Positions 1 through 5,870 of a DNA stretch of 6,997 nucleotides are shown here, in pieces. Position 1 is the stretch's first letter, and each line of letters starts with the position of its first letter. Below the pieces are notes generated by a model. That model ran no database searches. It was not told the origin of the DNA and saw only the letters and a program-made list of their open reading frames with translations. Source of the stretch: an uncultured Eubacteriales bacterium (GTDB taxonomy: Bacteria > Bacillota > Clostridia > Oscillospirales > Acutalibacteraceae); NCBI GenBank assembly GCA_934718145.1, contig CAKUZC010000058.1:1-6997 (forward strand), in the 5' to 3' direction. The position numbers and the translations under genes are program-made.

Positions 1-585
1 CAAAAATATACATGAAATCAAATAAATAACCAAAAGCATTAACGAAAAATTATACTCTGACGTTACCAAAATCCACATTCCAATACAAAAAAGAGGTACT
101 AAAAATATAAACGATACTATATTTGAAACTCTGAGTGCAATTAAGGAATCTATTTTTTTATTTAGTAAACTTAAAAGTATACATCCTCCGTCAAGAGTGG
201 ATATAGGTAATAAATTGAGAATACCTATACATAAATTTTGTAAATATATTGTATTAAAAATATTAAAATCACAACACATATTACACATGATTTTAAAAAT
301 AACGGCGATAAAGAAATTCATTACTGAACCGCTGAAAAGAATTATAATTTTATCTGTAAGGTTACCACAGTTCAAAAAAATATCGGCATTAACACATCCC
401 AGTTTTATACTATCAATGTTACATTTTTTAGCTTTAACAGCAATTATATGACCTACTTCATGCATTAATGATGAAATAATTCCCACTAAAACGAATCCTG
501 ATTTATCCATAAAAATCATAAAAGTCAAAACTGAAAAAAAATAAAAATCAAAACTAACTTTGCAACCTAATATCTTAAATTCTAT
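1..585 (-). CDS. M50-family (SpoIVFB-like) membrane zinc metalloprotease, 3' end beyond the window
   Basis: A minus-strand frame stays open for 195 codons from 585 to the window edge. It encodes a polytopic site-2-type intramembrane protease. Visible are the zinc motif HEVGH at residues 42-46 (His42 and His46 ligands, Glu43 catalytic), a GSVMN segment at 86-90, and the second metal-site motif NLLPISTLDGG at 124-134 with Asp132 as third ligand. Hydrophobic segments lie near residues 12-26, 30-50, 80-97, 113-128, 156-175 and 180-195. The conserved N-terminus begins at an ATA codon (583-585) that overlaps the nfnB stop as ATAG and sits 6 nt after GGAGGG. The first in-frame ATG codons (519 and 510) would remove the first hydrophobic segment. 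Cysteine is abundant (11 of 195). No CBS domain is seen, but the C-terminus is missing. SpoIVFB in Bacillus cleaves pro-sigma-K; that this protein does so is inference. The M50 assignment is firm; start and substrate are not. Confidence 0.85.
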   Translation of the reverse strand, partial: MEFKILGCKVSFDFYFFSVLTFMIFMDKSGFVLVGIISSLMHEVGHIIAVKAKKCNIDSIKLGCVNADIFLNCGNLTDKIIILFSGSVMNFFIAVIFKIMCNMCCDFNIFNTIYLQNLCIGILNLLPISTLDGGCILLSLLNKKIDSLIALRVSNIVSFIFLVPLFCIGMWILVTSEYNFSLMLLVIYLISCIFL

Positions 586-2006
586 CTCTCACCCTCCGAT
601 TCAATGCTTTTTAAATCATTAAATATCTGATGAGCAGCTTTTTTACCTGCACCCATAGCAAGTATAACAGTAGCCGCTCCGGTAACTGCATCTCCTCCGG
701 CATAAACAAATTTTTTAGAAGTCCTTAAAGTTTGCGAGTCAACGACTATCCTTCCGGAAGAGTCGAAATTCAAACTACTTTCTGAATTTTTTATAATGGC
801 ATTTGGAGAATTTCCCACTGCTATAACAGCAGTATCCGCAGGTACAAAAAATTCACTCCCGGGAATCGGTGATACTGACCTTCTACCAGAAAAATCTTCA
901 TCCCCCGTGCTCATTTTTATACATTCAACTTCAGTTAATTTTCCGTTTTGACCTAAAAATTTAGTAGGATTACTCAAAAATAAAAATTCTATGCCTTCTT
1001 CTTTTGCATGGTTAATTTCAGCTTTACGGGCAGGCATTTCAGATTCTGTACGTCTATACAAAACAGTAACATTTTCGACTCCTAACCTTTTGGCAACTCT
1101 CGCTGCATCCATAGCTACATTTCCTCCGCCAACGACAACAAGCTTTTTTGGAAAGATAATGGGCGTATCATATTTTTCTTTTTCTGCATGCATAAGATTT
1201 ACTCTTGTCAAAAACTCATTTGCTGAGTAAACTCCAGAAAGGCCTTCTCCGGGAATATTCATAAATCTTGGCAAACCTGCTCCGGAAGCAATATACACCG
1301 CACTATATCCCATATCAAAAAGAGAATCAATTGAAAAGGATTTCCCGACAACAGCATTGGTGACTATATTTACACCTTTATTTTTAAGTACTTCCAATTC
1401 CTTTATAAGAACTTTTCTTGGAAGTCTAAATTCAGGTATACCGTAGGACAAAACACCACCGGGAGTATGAAGAGCTTCAAAAACAGTAGCCTCCAGACCA
1501 AGTTCGGTAAGTTCAGAAGCACATGTCAAACCGGAAGGTCCAGAACCCACTATTGCAATTTTATGCTTTTTGTTTCCAGAAATATCCTCAGTTTTTTTAT
1601 TTTGTATTTCTTTATTATCATTAGAATTTAAAATCTTATCAGCAACGTAGCGTTCTAAATTCCCTATAGCCACAGAATCACCAGATTTGCCGCGAATACA
1701 ATGAGCTTCACATTGCTTTTCTTGAGGACATACCCTACCACATATCGCGGGGAAAATATTGTCTTTCAAAATAGTTTTGTACGCAGAATCTGTATCTCCA
1801 TTCTTTATAAACTCAATAAATTTAGGTATCTCAATTCCTACCGGACAACCTTTGACGCAAGGAGAATTTTTACAATTAAGACATCTACTGGCTTCAAGTA
1901 AAGCTGAATTATCGTTAAAACCCAATTCAACTTCGTTAAAATTAGTAATTCTTATTTGTGCAGGCAAAACCGGCATAGTTTCTTTAATCTTACTTTTATT
2001 GAACAT
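582..2006 (-). CDS. nfnB: NfnB: large subunit of NADH-dependent reduced ferredoxin:NADP+ oxidoreductase (GltD/SudA-like flavoprotein)
   Basis: This cytoplasmic iron-sulfur flavoprotein of 474 aa belongs to the glutamate synthase small-subunit family. An N-terminal iron-sulfur domain (about residues 30-125) carries C42-x2-C45-x4-C50-x3-C54 and a second set, C89, C93, C99, C103, suited to two [4Fe-4S] clusters. An FAD Rossmann fold follows with GSGPSG at 154-159, then an NADP(H) fold with GGGNVAMDAAR at 293-303 and arginines at 318-319 (YRRTE) of the kind that bind the 2'-phosphate. The C-terminal FAD motif YAGGDAVTG is at 435-443. A hydrophilic linker (about 127-147) joins the first two domains. 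The ATG at 2006 has AAAGGGG 7 nt upstream, inside the end of nfnA, and the two genes are 2 bp apart. The pairing with an NfnA-type subunit favours electron-bifurcating transhydrogenase over true glutamate synthase, since no large GltB subunit is present. Sulfide dehydrogenase (SudA) is an older name for the same architecture. Confidence 0.9.
   Translation of the reverse strand: MFNKSKIKETMPVLPAQIRITNFNEVELGFNDNSALLEASRCLNCKNSPCVKGCPVGIEIPKFIEFIKNGDTDSAYKTILKDNIFPAICGRVCPQEKQCEAHCIRGKSGDSVAIGNLERYVADKILNSNDNKEIQNKKTEDISGNKKHKIAIVGSGPSGLTCASELTELGLEATVFEALHTPGGVLSYGIPEFRLPRKVLIKELEVLKNKGVNIVTNAVVGKSFSIDSLFDMGYSAVYIASGAGLPRFMNIPGEGLSGVYSANEFLTRVNLMHAEKEKYDTPIIFPKKLVVVGGGNVAMDAARVAKRLGVENVTVLYRRTESEMPARKAEINHAKEEGIEFLFLSNPTKFLGQNGKLTEVECIKMSTGDEDFSGRRSVSPIPGSEFFVPADTAVIAVGNSPNAIIKNSESSLNFDSSGRIVVDSQTLRTSKKFVYAGGDAVTGAATVILAMGAGKKAAHQIFNDLKSIESEGER
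592..597 (-). promoter_or_regulatory. Ribosome binding site of the M50 protease gene
   Basis: GGAGGG on the minus strand lies inside the last codons of nfnB, 6 nt before the ATA codon at 585-583. Strength and spacing are ideal for initiation at that ATA and poor for the in-frame ATG codons more than 70 nt downstream. A GTG at 590-592 at its end opens only a five-codon frame. The site therefore decides the start and suggests translational coupling to nfnB. Confidence 0.6.
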
Positions 2007-2008
2007 AA

Positions 2009-2845
2009 CTATACCCCTTTGAATAAATTACAGTATTTTTCATAAGACTTTTTTTCTTGATTTACAAAAGAATTATTTCTTATAGTTGCTTCTTGAAAAT
2101 CAACTTCATGACCGTCAAAATCCGGACCATCCACACATGCAAATTTAACTTTACCGCCTACTGTTAAACGACAACCTCCACACATACCTGTTCCGTCAAT
2201 CATTATGGAATTCATGCTGACAATAGTTTTTATGCTATACTTTTTCGTTATTTCACATACTGCTTTCATCATAGGAATCGGTCCTATCGATATAACTAAA
2301 TCGTAATCGCAACATTTTTCTAGTTCTTTAATAAGCGCATCAGTTACAAATCCTTTCTTTCCATTTGAACCATCATCCGTAACTATTTCAATTTCGTCTG
2401 CAATTTTTTTCATTTCGTTTTCAAGTATTATTAAATCTTTATTTCTAAATCCTAAAATTGCCATTGTTTTTGTTCCGTTTGATTTAAGCTCCTTTGCTAA
2501 AGGATATGCAATTGCGCTCCCTACTCCTCCTGAAACAACTATAGCCTTCTTGAATCCTTTAATTTCTGACTTATTGCCAAGAGGTCCTACAACATCGAGC
2601 AAATATTCTCCTTCTTGCTTTCTATCAAGCTTAAGAGTCGTAGTTCCAACTTTCTGATAAATTATTTCGACTGTTCCATTTTCTCTGTCATAATCAAAAA
2701 TAGTAAGAGGGATTCTTTCTCCGAATTCATCTATTCTTAGAATTAAAAACTGTCCAGCTTGTGCGTTTTTTGCCACTAACGGTGCGTACAATTTCATGTA
2801 AGAAACACTTTTATTTAAGAACTTTTTCTTTAATATTTTAAACAT
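2009..2845 (-). CDS. nfnA: NfnA: FAD/NAD(H)-binding [2Fe-2S] subunit of NADH-dependent reduced ferredoxin:NADP+ oxidoreductase
   Basis: The 278-aa protein is a ferredoxin-reductase-type subunit related to PyrK and SudB. An N-terminal beta-barrel binds FAD, with RIPLTIFDY at 44-52. The NAD-binding lobe begins with VVSGGVGSAIAYP at 103-115. A C-terminal [2Fe-2S] motif reads DGTGMCGGC (218-225) plus Cys237. As in known NfnA proteins, Asp218 stands where PyrK has its first cysteine, which separates it from dihydroorotate dehydrogenase subunits. With NfnB it couples exergonic NADP+ reduction by NADH to NADP+ reduction by reduced ferredoxin. The frame is open to an ATG at 2893, but I place the start at the ATG at 2845: the protein then has the normal family length and N-terminus (MFKILKKK), and the probable transcription start falls near the upstream ATG. 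GGTG 9 nt upstream is a weak ribosome binding site. It is the first gene of the nfnA-nfnB-M50 operon. Confidence 0.88.
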   Translation of the reverse strand: MFKILKKKFLNKSVSYMKLYAPLVAKNAQAGQFLILRIDEFGERIPLTIFDYDRENGTVEIIYQKVGTTTLKLDRKQEGEYLLDVVGPLGNKSEIKGFKKAIVVSGGVGSAIAYPLAKELKSNGTKTMAILGFRNKDLIILENEMKKIADEIEIVTDDGSNGKKGFVTDALIKELEKCCDYDLVISIGPIPMMKAVCEITKKYSIKTIVSMNSIMIDGTGMCGGCRLTVGGKVKFACVDGPDFDGHEVDFQEATIRNNSFVNQEKKSYEKYCNLFKGV

Positions 2846-2895
2846 AGTATATTTCACCAACCCTATAGAAATAATATCAAAAATCAACCGCATTT

Positions 2896-2923
2896 ACTAT
2901 ATAAAATAATTTGAACTCTTTAA
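2896..2923 (-). promoter_or_regulatory. Probable housekeeping promoter of the nfnA operon
   Basis: On the minus strand TTAAAG (2918-2923) and TATAGT (2896-2901) are separated by 16 bp, within an A/T-rich block just after the upstream terminator. Transcription would begin about 2889, giving a leader of roughly 45 nt before the ATG at 2845. Both boxes are imperfect, so this is a position-supported guess. Confidence 0.35.
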
Positions 2924-2943
2924 TCGTTTTAACTTAAAATATT

Positions 2944-2977
2944 AAAAAACATCGTGATAAACACGGTGCTTTTCTTT
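2944..2977 (-). terminator. Hairpin terminator after the lysozyme gene, possibly bidirectional
   Basis: Inverted arms 2950-2956 and 2962-2968 enclose the 5-nt loop ATAAA. On the minus strand the stem GCACCGTG/CACGATGT has one C-A mismatch, is extended by A-U pairs, and is followed by six T. It ends transcription from the lysozyme gene (stop at 3010) before the nfnA promoter. On the plus strand the same arms pair without that mismatch (a G-U pair instead) and are followed by TTTTCTTTTTTT, so the element could also block antisense transcription toward the lysozyme gene. Confidence 0.65.
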
Positions 2978-3009
2978 TTTTACTAAATTTTGTAATAATA
3001 TATCTTTTA

Positions 3010-4428
3010 TCAAAAAAGCTTTGAAGCACAGCGAGGAATAGGATAATTTCCCGCTCCACGCCATCCACTTTTTCTGCTGTAAAATCCACGAAAAAATATG
3101 TCCAATTCTTCAAAACGTCTTTTTATAAGTCCTTTACAACATTTTTTATTTGTATGATGATACTGAGAAAACTCCGATATAAATTTATTTTTATTTATAT
3201 TACTAAGACTCTTTTCTCCTGATTTTTCAGAATATACTTTTAAATAATCCGCACAACAATATCCCACTCCTCCATTATGCAACTTTATTCTATACCAATT
3301 TCTGTGTTCCCGGTGTCCTGAAACTAAATCAACTTTGGAATTGTTTGCAAGAGCATATAATCTATTAGATGAAGTATTTGGAGCAGATCTAACCCATATT
3401 CCATTTTTAGAATTAACAATTGCACGTAAATTATTGGCTGAATTTCCTCCACAATTAGTCAAAATACGACTTAACTCGCTGCCATTATTCATCCACGCAC
3501 ATCCCAAATTATATGAAAAGCTTACCAAAGCATCAAACTGGTGCTGATTGCATTTGATTTTATGCTTTTTCAAAAACCTATTAACAGCTCCTGTATAAGC
3601 GCCTTGATTTAAAGTTTTTGAGAATAATGCTATACCTTCCTCACGGGTCAAATTATTGTAAAAAGGTTCAAATGGATAAACTCTTTTTCCACATCCTATA
3701 GTGAGTATTCCTGCACAATCTTTATAAACTTTATTGACAAATCCTTCACACGAGATTATAAAATCAGAAGCTTTAGGACTTGCTCTTTTTTCAGAAAATG
3801 TAGACTCTGATTTTTTGTAATTATTTGATATATATATATCACATCGAGCCTCTGAACAGCTCTTCCAAGTACCTTTTATTTTTCCAAAAGCTTCTATTTT
3901 ACAATCACCGCACTTTGGAATCTTCACTGATTGACTCCAAACACAACAATCTTTTTCATTCTTTTTTTTACTGCATTGATATGTATTTTTATAACCCGGA
4001 GCATGTACATCAAATCTTACTGATTCCACATTTTTCGCGGCATAAGCTTTTATTTCGAAAGATTCATTTGTAGTAGAAATATTAGAAGAAGTAATTACAT
4101 TTTTAAATGGTTCATTTTCACATACATTTAGCAAACATGTAGATTTTTTACCATTTCTTTTATCCGTAGCAGTAATTTTTGTCTTTCCCAAAGACTTTGC
4201 ATGAACTATCCCCCATGAATCTACTGTAGCAACTCGCGTATTTTCTGAACTCCAATATAAATTTCGATTTGGGCTCGATGTATGATTCATAAGAACATCT
4301 TTTCCCATAGGCAAAGTGTAAGAATTTTTAGAAATTATACCGGATGCAGAGCAAATATTTATATCTAAAGATAAAATACTTGTTCCAATCAAAATTAAAA
4401 AAATTTTTTTCAATTTATTTTTAAACAT
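3010..4428 (-). CDS. Secreted GH24 (T4-type) lysozyme with Ig-like domains and an SH3 domain inserted in the catalytic domain
   Basis: The 472-aa protein hydrolyses peptidoglycan. In order: a signal peptide (residues 1-28; KNKLKK, a hydrophobic core, probable cleavage after CSA); a Big_2-type Ig-like domain (about 32-103); a second beta-rich, cysteine-rich domain of unclear family (about 115-200); then GH24 from about 219. Glu228, Asp237 and Thr243 have exactly the T4 lysozyme spacing (E11, D20, T26), followed by DALVSFSYNLG at 299-309. At about 335-398 an SH3-type repeat (GIWVRSAPNTSSNRLY through WYRIKL and GYCCADYL) interrupts the fold. The C-terminal GH24 helix with GLIKRRFEELDIFF resumes at about 433-446. 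The mature protein has 20 cysteines. The frame also opens at a TTG at 4470, but ATG 4428 has AAAGGTG 9 nt upstream and a normal signal peptide. A hairpin terminator follows; no convincing own promoter is seen in the 84 bp upstream, where TTAAGT/TAATTT (4504-4509/4481-4486) is a weak candidate. No holin or phage genes are adjacent. Confidence 0.88.
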   Translation of the reverse strand: MFKNKLKKIFLILIGTSILSLDINICSASGIISKNSYTLPMGKDVLMNHTSSPNRNLYWSSENTRVATVDSWGIVHAKSLGKTKITATDKRNGKKSTCLLNVCENEPFKNVITSSNISTTNESFEIKAYAAKNVESVRFDVHAPGYKNTYQCSKKKNEKDCCVWSQSVKIPKCGDCKIEAFGKIKGTWKSCSEARCDIYISNNYKKSESTFSEKRASPKASDFIISCEGFVNKVYKDCAGILTIGCGKRVYPFEPFYNNLTREEGIALFSKTLNQGAYTGAVNRFLKKHKIKCNQHQFDALVSFSYNLGCAWMNNGSELSRILTNCGGNSANNLRAIVNSKNGIWVRSAPNTSSNRLYALANNSKVDLVSGHREHRNWYRIKLHNGGVGYCCADYLKVYSEKSGEKSLSNINKNKFISEFSQYHHTNKKCCKGLIKRRFEELDIFFRGFYSRKSGWRGAGNYPIPRCASKLF

Positions 4429-4437
4429 AAAATGCGA

Positions 4438-4444
4438 CACCTTT
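4438..4444 (-). promoter_or_regulatory. Ribosome binding site setting the lysozyme start
   Basis: AAAGGTG on the minus strand lies 9 nt before the ATG at 4428. A second purine-rich site, GGGAGG (4453-4458), lies 12 nt before a GTG at 4440 in the same frame, so initiation ten codons after the TTG at 4470 cannot be excluded. The ATG is favoured because it gives a standard signal peptide. Confidence 0.5.
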
Positions 4445-4512
4445 AGTTGAATCCTCCCTTTTTTCGACAATGTAAGGACAAAATTAATCGCTAGAACAAA
4501 ATAACTTAATAT

Positions 4513-5790
4513 TTAATCTAAATTTTTTTCCAAAAAAGCTAATTTTACACAAACGCAAAAAAGCTGAATTGCACATTCTAATTCATTTAAACTAGGAAAT
4601 GTAGGCGCCAAACGAATATTTGAGTCCTCCGGGTCTTTACCATAGGGAAAAGATGCACCTGCATCAGTTAAATTAACACCGGCTTCCTTACAAAGTTGTA
4701 CAGTTCGTTTAGCACATCCTGAAACAGTATTTACGCTTATGAAATATCCTCCTTGCGGAATATTCCACGTAAGTATGGGGTTTTTTCCAAATTCTAAATT
4801 CAGGCAATTCAATATAGTATCAAATTTGGGTTTTAAAATTTCTCGGTGTTTTTTCATATGATTAAAAAAAGTAACCTTATCTTTTAAAAATTTAACATGC
4901 CTGAGTTGGTTTATCTTATCGAATCCAACTGTTTTTACAGAATACATTTTTTTGAAATTTTCCAAATTTCTCCCCATACATGCCATGAAAGCTATCCCTG
5001 AACCGGGAAAAGTTATTTTGGATGTGGAATAAAATAATATAGGCATTTCTTGTTTGTTGAGTTTTACACATTCTTCGACTATATCAAGCAAAGGAACGGT
5101 GTTTGGAGTTAAATCATGAGCAAAATAAGCATTATCCCAAAATATTTTAAAATCTGGAGCAACAGGTTTTAAATTTGCAAACCTTTTCACGACCTCATCC
5201 GAATATGTAATTCCGCCGGGGTTTGAATATTTCGGAACACACCATATTCCCTTAATTGAAGCGTCTTTGTTTACGATCTGTTCTATCATATCCATATCCG
5301 GTCCATCTGAGTTCATCGGGATCATTACAAGTTCCATACCAAAATATTCAGTTATTCTAAAATGCCTGTCATAACCCGGAGAAGGACACAAAAATTTTAT
5401 CTTTTTTTGCTTACACCAAGGTTCGCACCCACAAGAACCGTGAATCATAAAAAATGAAATAGCATCAAACATCATATTTAAACTAGAATTACCGCCAACT
5501 ATAAAATAATCTTTGTTTACACCCGTAACCTCAGAAATAAGATCTTTTATCTCTTCTAAACCATCACAAGCTCCATAATTTCTAACATCTATTCCACCAC
5601 GTACAACAAAATCGGATTTACTGTTTACAGCATCTAAAAGACCTAAAGACAAATCTAATTGAGAAATTCCGGGCTTCCCACGAGACATGTCAAGTTTTAT
5701 ATTTTTTCTTTTAAAATCCTCATAAACTTCTAGTAATTTACTATACTCTTCTAAAATCTCGCTCTTATTAAGCAATAAAAAATTTTTCAC
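4513..5790 (-). CDS. PLP-dependent class I aminotransferase, aspartate-aminotransferase type (AspT/MocR-like group)
   Basis: This cytosolic fold-type I aminotransferase of about 425 aa resembles the AspT subgroup first described in Corynebacterium, which transfers the amino group between aspartate and 2-oxoglutarate. Numbering from the TTG at 5793: the substrate loop SRGKPG is at 37-42, the phosphate-binding GGNSSL at 100-105, Asn191 in NPGG, WDNAY with Asp220 (pyridine nitrogen) and Tyr223, the Schiff-base Lys259 in YSTSKITFPGSG, and the carboxylate-binding Arg394 in NIRLAP. All key residues are present and the length is normal. The start is ambiguous: TTG at 5793 lies 6 nt and GTG at 5790 lies 9 nt after AAAGGTGG (5800-5807). 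I chose GTG because neighbouring genes also use 9-nt spacing. Fourteen cysteines, including CGCEPWC at 121-127, are more than usual. It is divergent from dpaA and could supply aspartate for the lysine/dipicolinate route; the substrate cannot be proved from sequence. Confidence 0.87.
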   Translation of the reverse strand: MKNFLLLNKSEILEEYSKLLEVYEDFKRKNIKLDMSRGKPGISQLDLSLGLLDAVNSKSDFVVRGGIDVRNYGACDGLEEIKDLISEVTGVNKDYFIVGGNSSLNMMFDAISFFMIHGSCGCEPWCKQKKIKFLCPSPGYDRHFRITEYFGMELVMIPMNSDGPDMDMIEQIVNKDASIKGIWCVPKYSNPGGITYSDEVVKRFANLKPVAPDFKIFWDNAYFAHDLTPNTVPLLDIVEECVKLNKQEMPILFYSTSKITFPGSGIAFMACMGRNLENFKKMYSVKTVGFDKINQLRHVKFLKDKVTFFNHMKKHREILKPKFDTILNCLNLEFGKNPILTWNIPQGGYFISVNTVSGCAKRTVQLCKEAGVNLTDAGASFPYGKDPEDSNIRLAPTFPSLNELECAIQLFCVCVKLAFLEKNLD

Positions 5791-5808
5791 CAATTATAAC
5801 CACCTTTC

Positions 5809-5835
5809 GTATAATGATAGCAGCAAGCATACTTA
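5809..5835 (+). promoter_or_regulatory. Candidate sporulation (sigma-E-like) promoter of dpaA-dpaB
   Basis: GTATAAT (5809-5815) and CATACTTA (5828-5835), 12 bp apart, partly match the sigma-E pattern (ATA-rich -35, CATACAAT-like -10). A start near 5842 would leave about 30 nt before the ATG at 5871. The CATAnnnTA-like -10 also suits sigma-K, which drives these genes in Bacillus, but no correctly spaced AC at -35 is present. The match is partial. Confidence 0.3.
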
Positions 5836-5842
5836 ATTTCAA
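5814..5842 (-). promoter_or_regulatory. Probable sigma-A-type promoter of the aminotransferase gene
   Basis: On the minus strand TTGAAA (5837-5842) and TATCAT (5814-5819) are separated by exactly 17 bp, each close to consensus. Transcription would begin about 5807, leaving only about 17 nt before the start codon, so the ribosome binding site would sit at the very 5' end of the message. The element overlaps the candidate dpaA promoter on the opposite strand. Confidence 0.5.
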
Positions 5843-5854
5843 CCATGTCAAATT

Positions 5855-5861
5855 AAAGGAG
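5855..5861 (+). promoter_or_regulatory. Ribosome binding site of dpaA
   Basis: AAAGGAG lies 9 nt before ATG 5871 and decides the start. The ATG at 5814 that would lengthen the protein by 19 residues has no Shine-Dalgarno-like sequence in a suitable position on the plus strand. Confidence 0.8.
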
Positions 5862-5870
5862 AATTTCCCG

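Noticed and set aside
197..451. Plus-strand open frame of 84 codons at the left end
   Set aside because: It lies antisense to the M50 protease, whose HEVGH and LDGG motifs are read on the minus strand; the plus-strand translation shows no recognisable motif.
582..2006. Glutamate synthase small subunit (GltD) as the function of this gene
   Set aside because: The family fold is the same, but no GltB is present and the gene is coupled to an NfnA-type subunit whose Asp-Cys3 iron-sulfur motif points to transhydrogenase.
991..2022. Three plus-strand open frames (991-1230, 1701-1901, 1759-2022)
   Set aside because: All lie opposite nfnB, which is intact and fully explained by its cofactor motifs; they are shadow frames.
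2009..2845. Dihydroorotate dehydrogenase electron-transfer subunit (PyrK)
   Set aside because: The iron-sulfur motif has Asp in place of the first cysteine and there is no pyrD or pyrimidine gene next to it.
3335..4073. Plus-strand open frames at 3335-3547 and 3825-4073
   Set aside because: They are antisense to the lysozyme gene and have no family features.
3010..4428. Prophage endolysin
   Set aside because: The protein has a signal peptide, Ig-like domains and a terminator of its own, and there is no holin, tail or integrase gene nearby.
5814..5870. Start of dpaA at the upstream ATG at 5814
   Set aside because: It lacks a ribosome binding site, overlaps the promoter region, and adds 19 residues not typical of SpoVFA.
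5794..5870. Riboswitch or attenuator in the divergent gap
   Set aside because: The gap is under 80 bp, holds both promoters and ribosome binding sites, and shows no stable inverted repeat.
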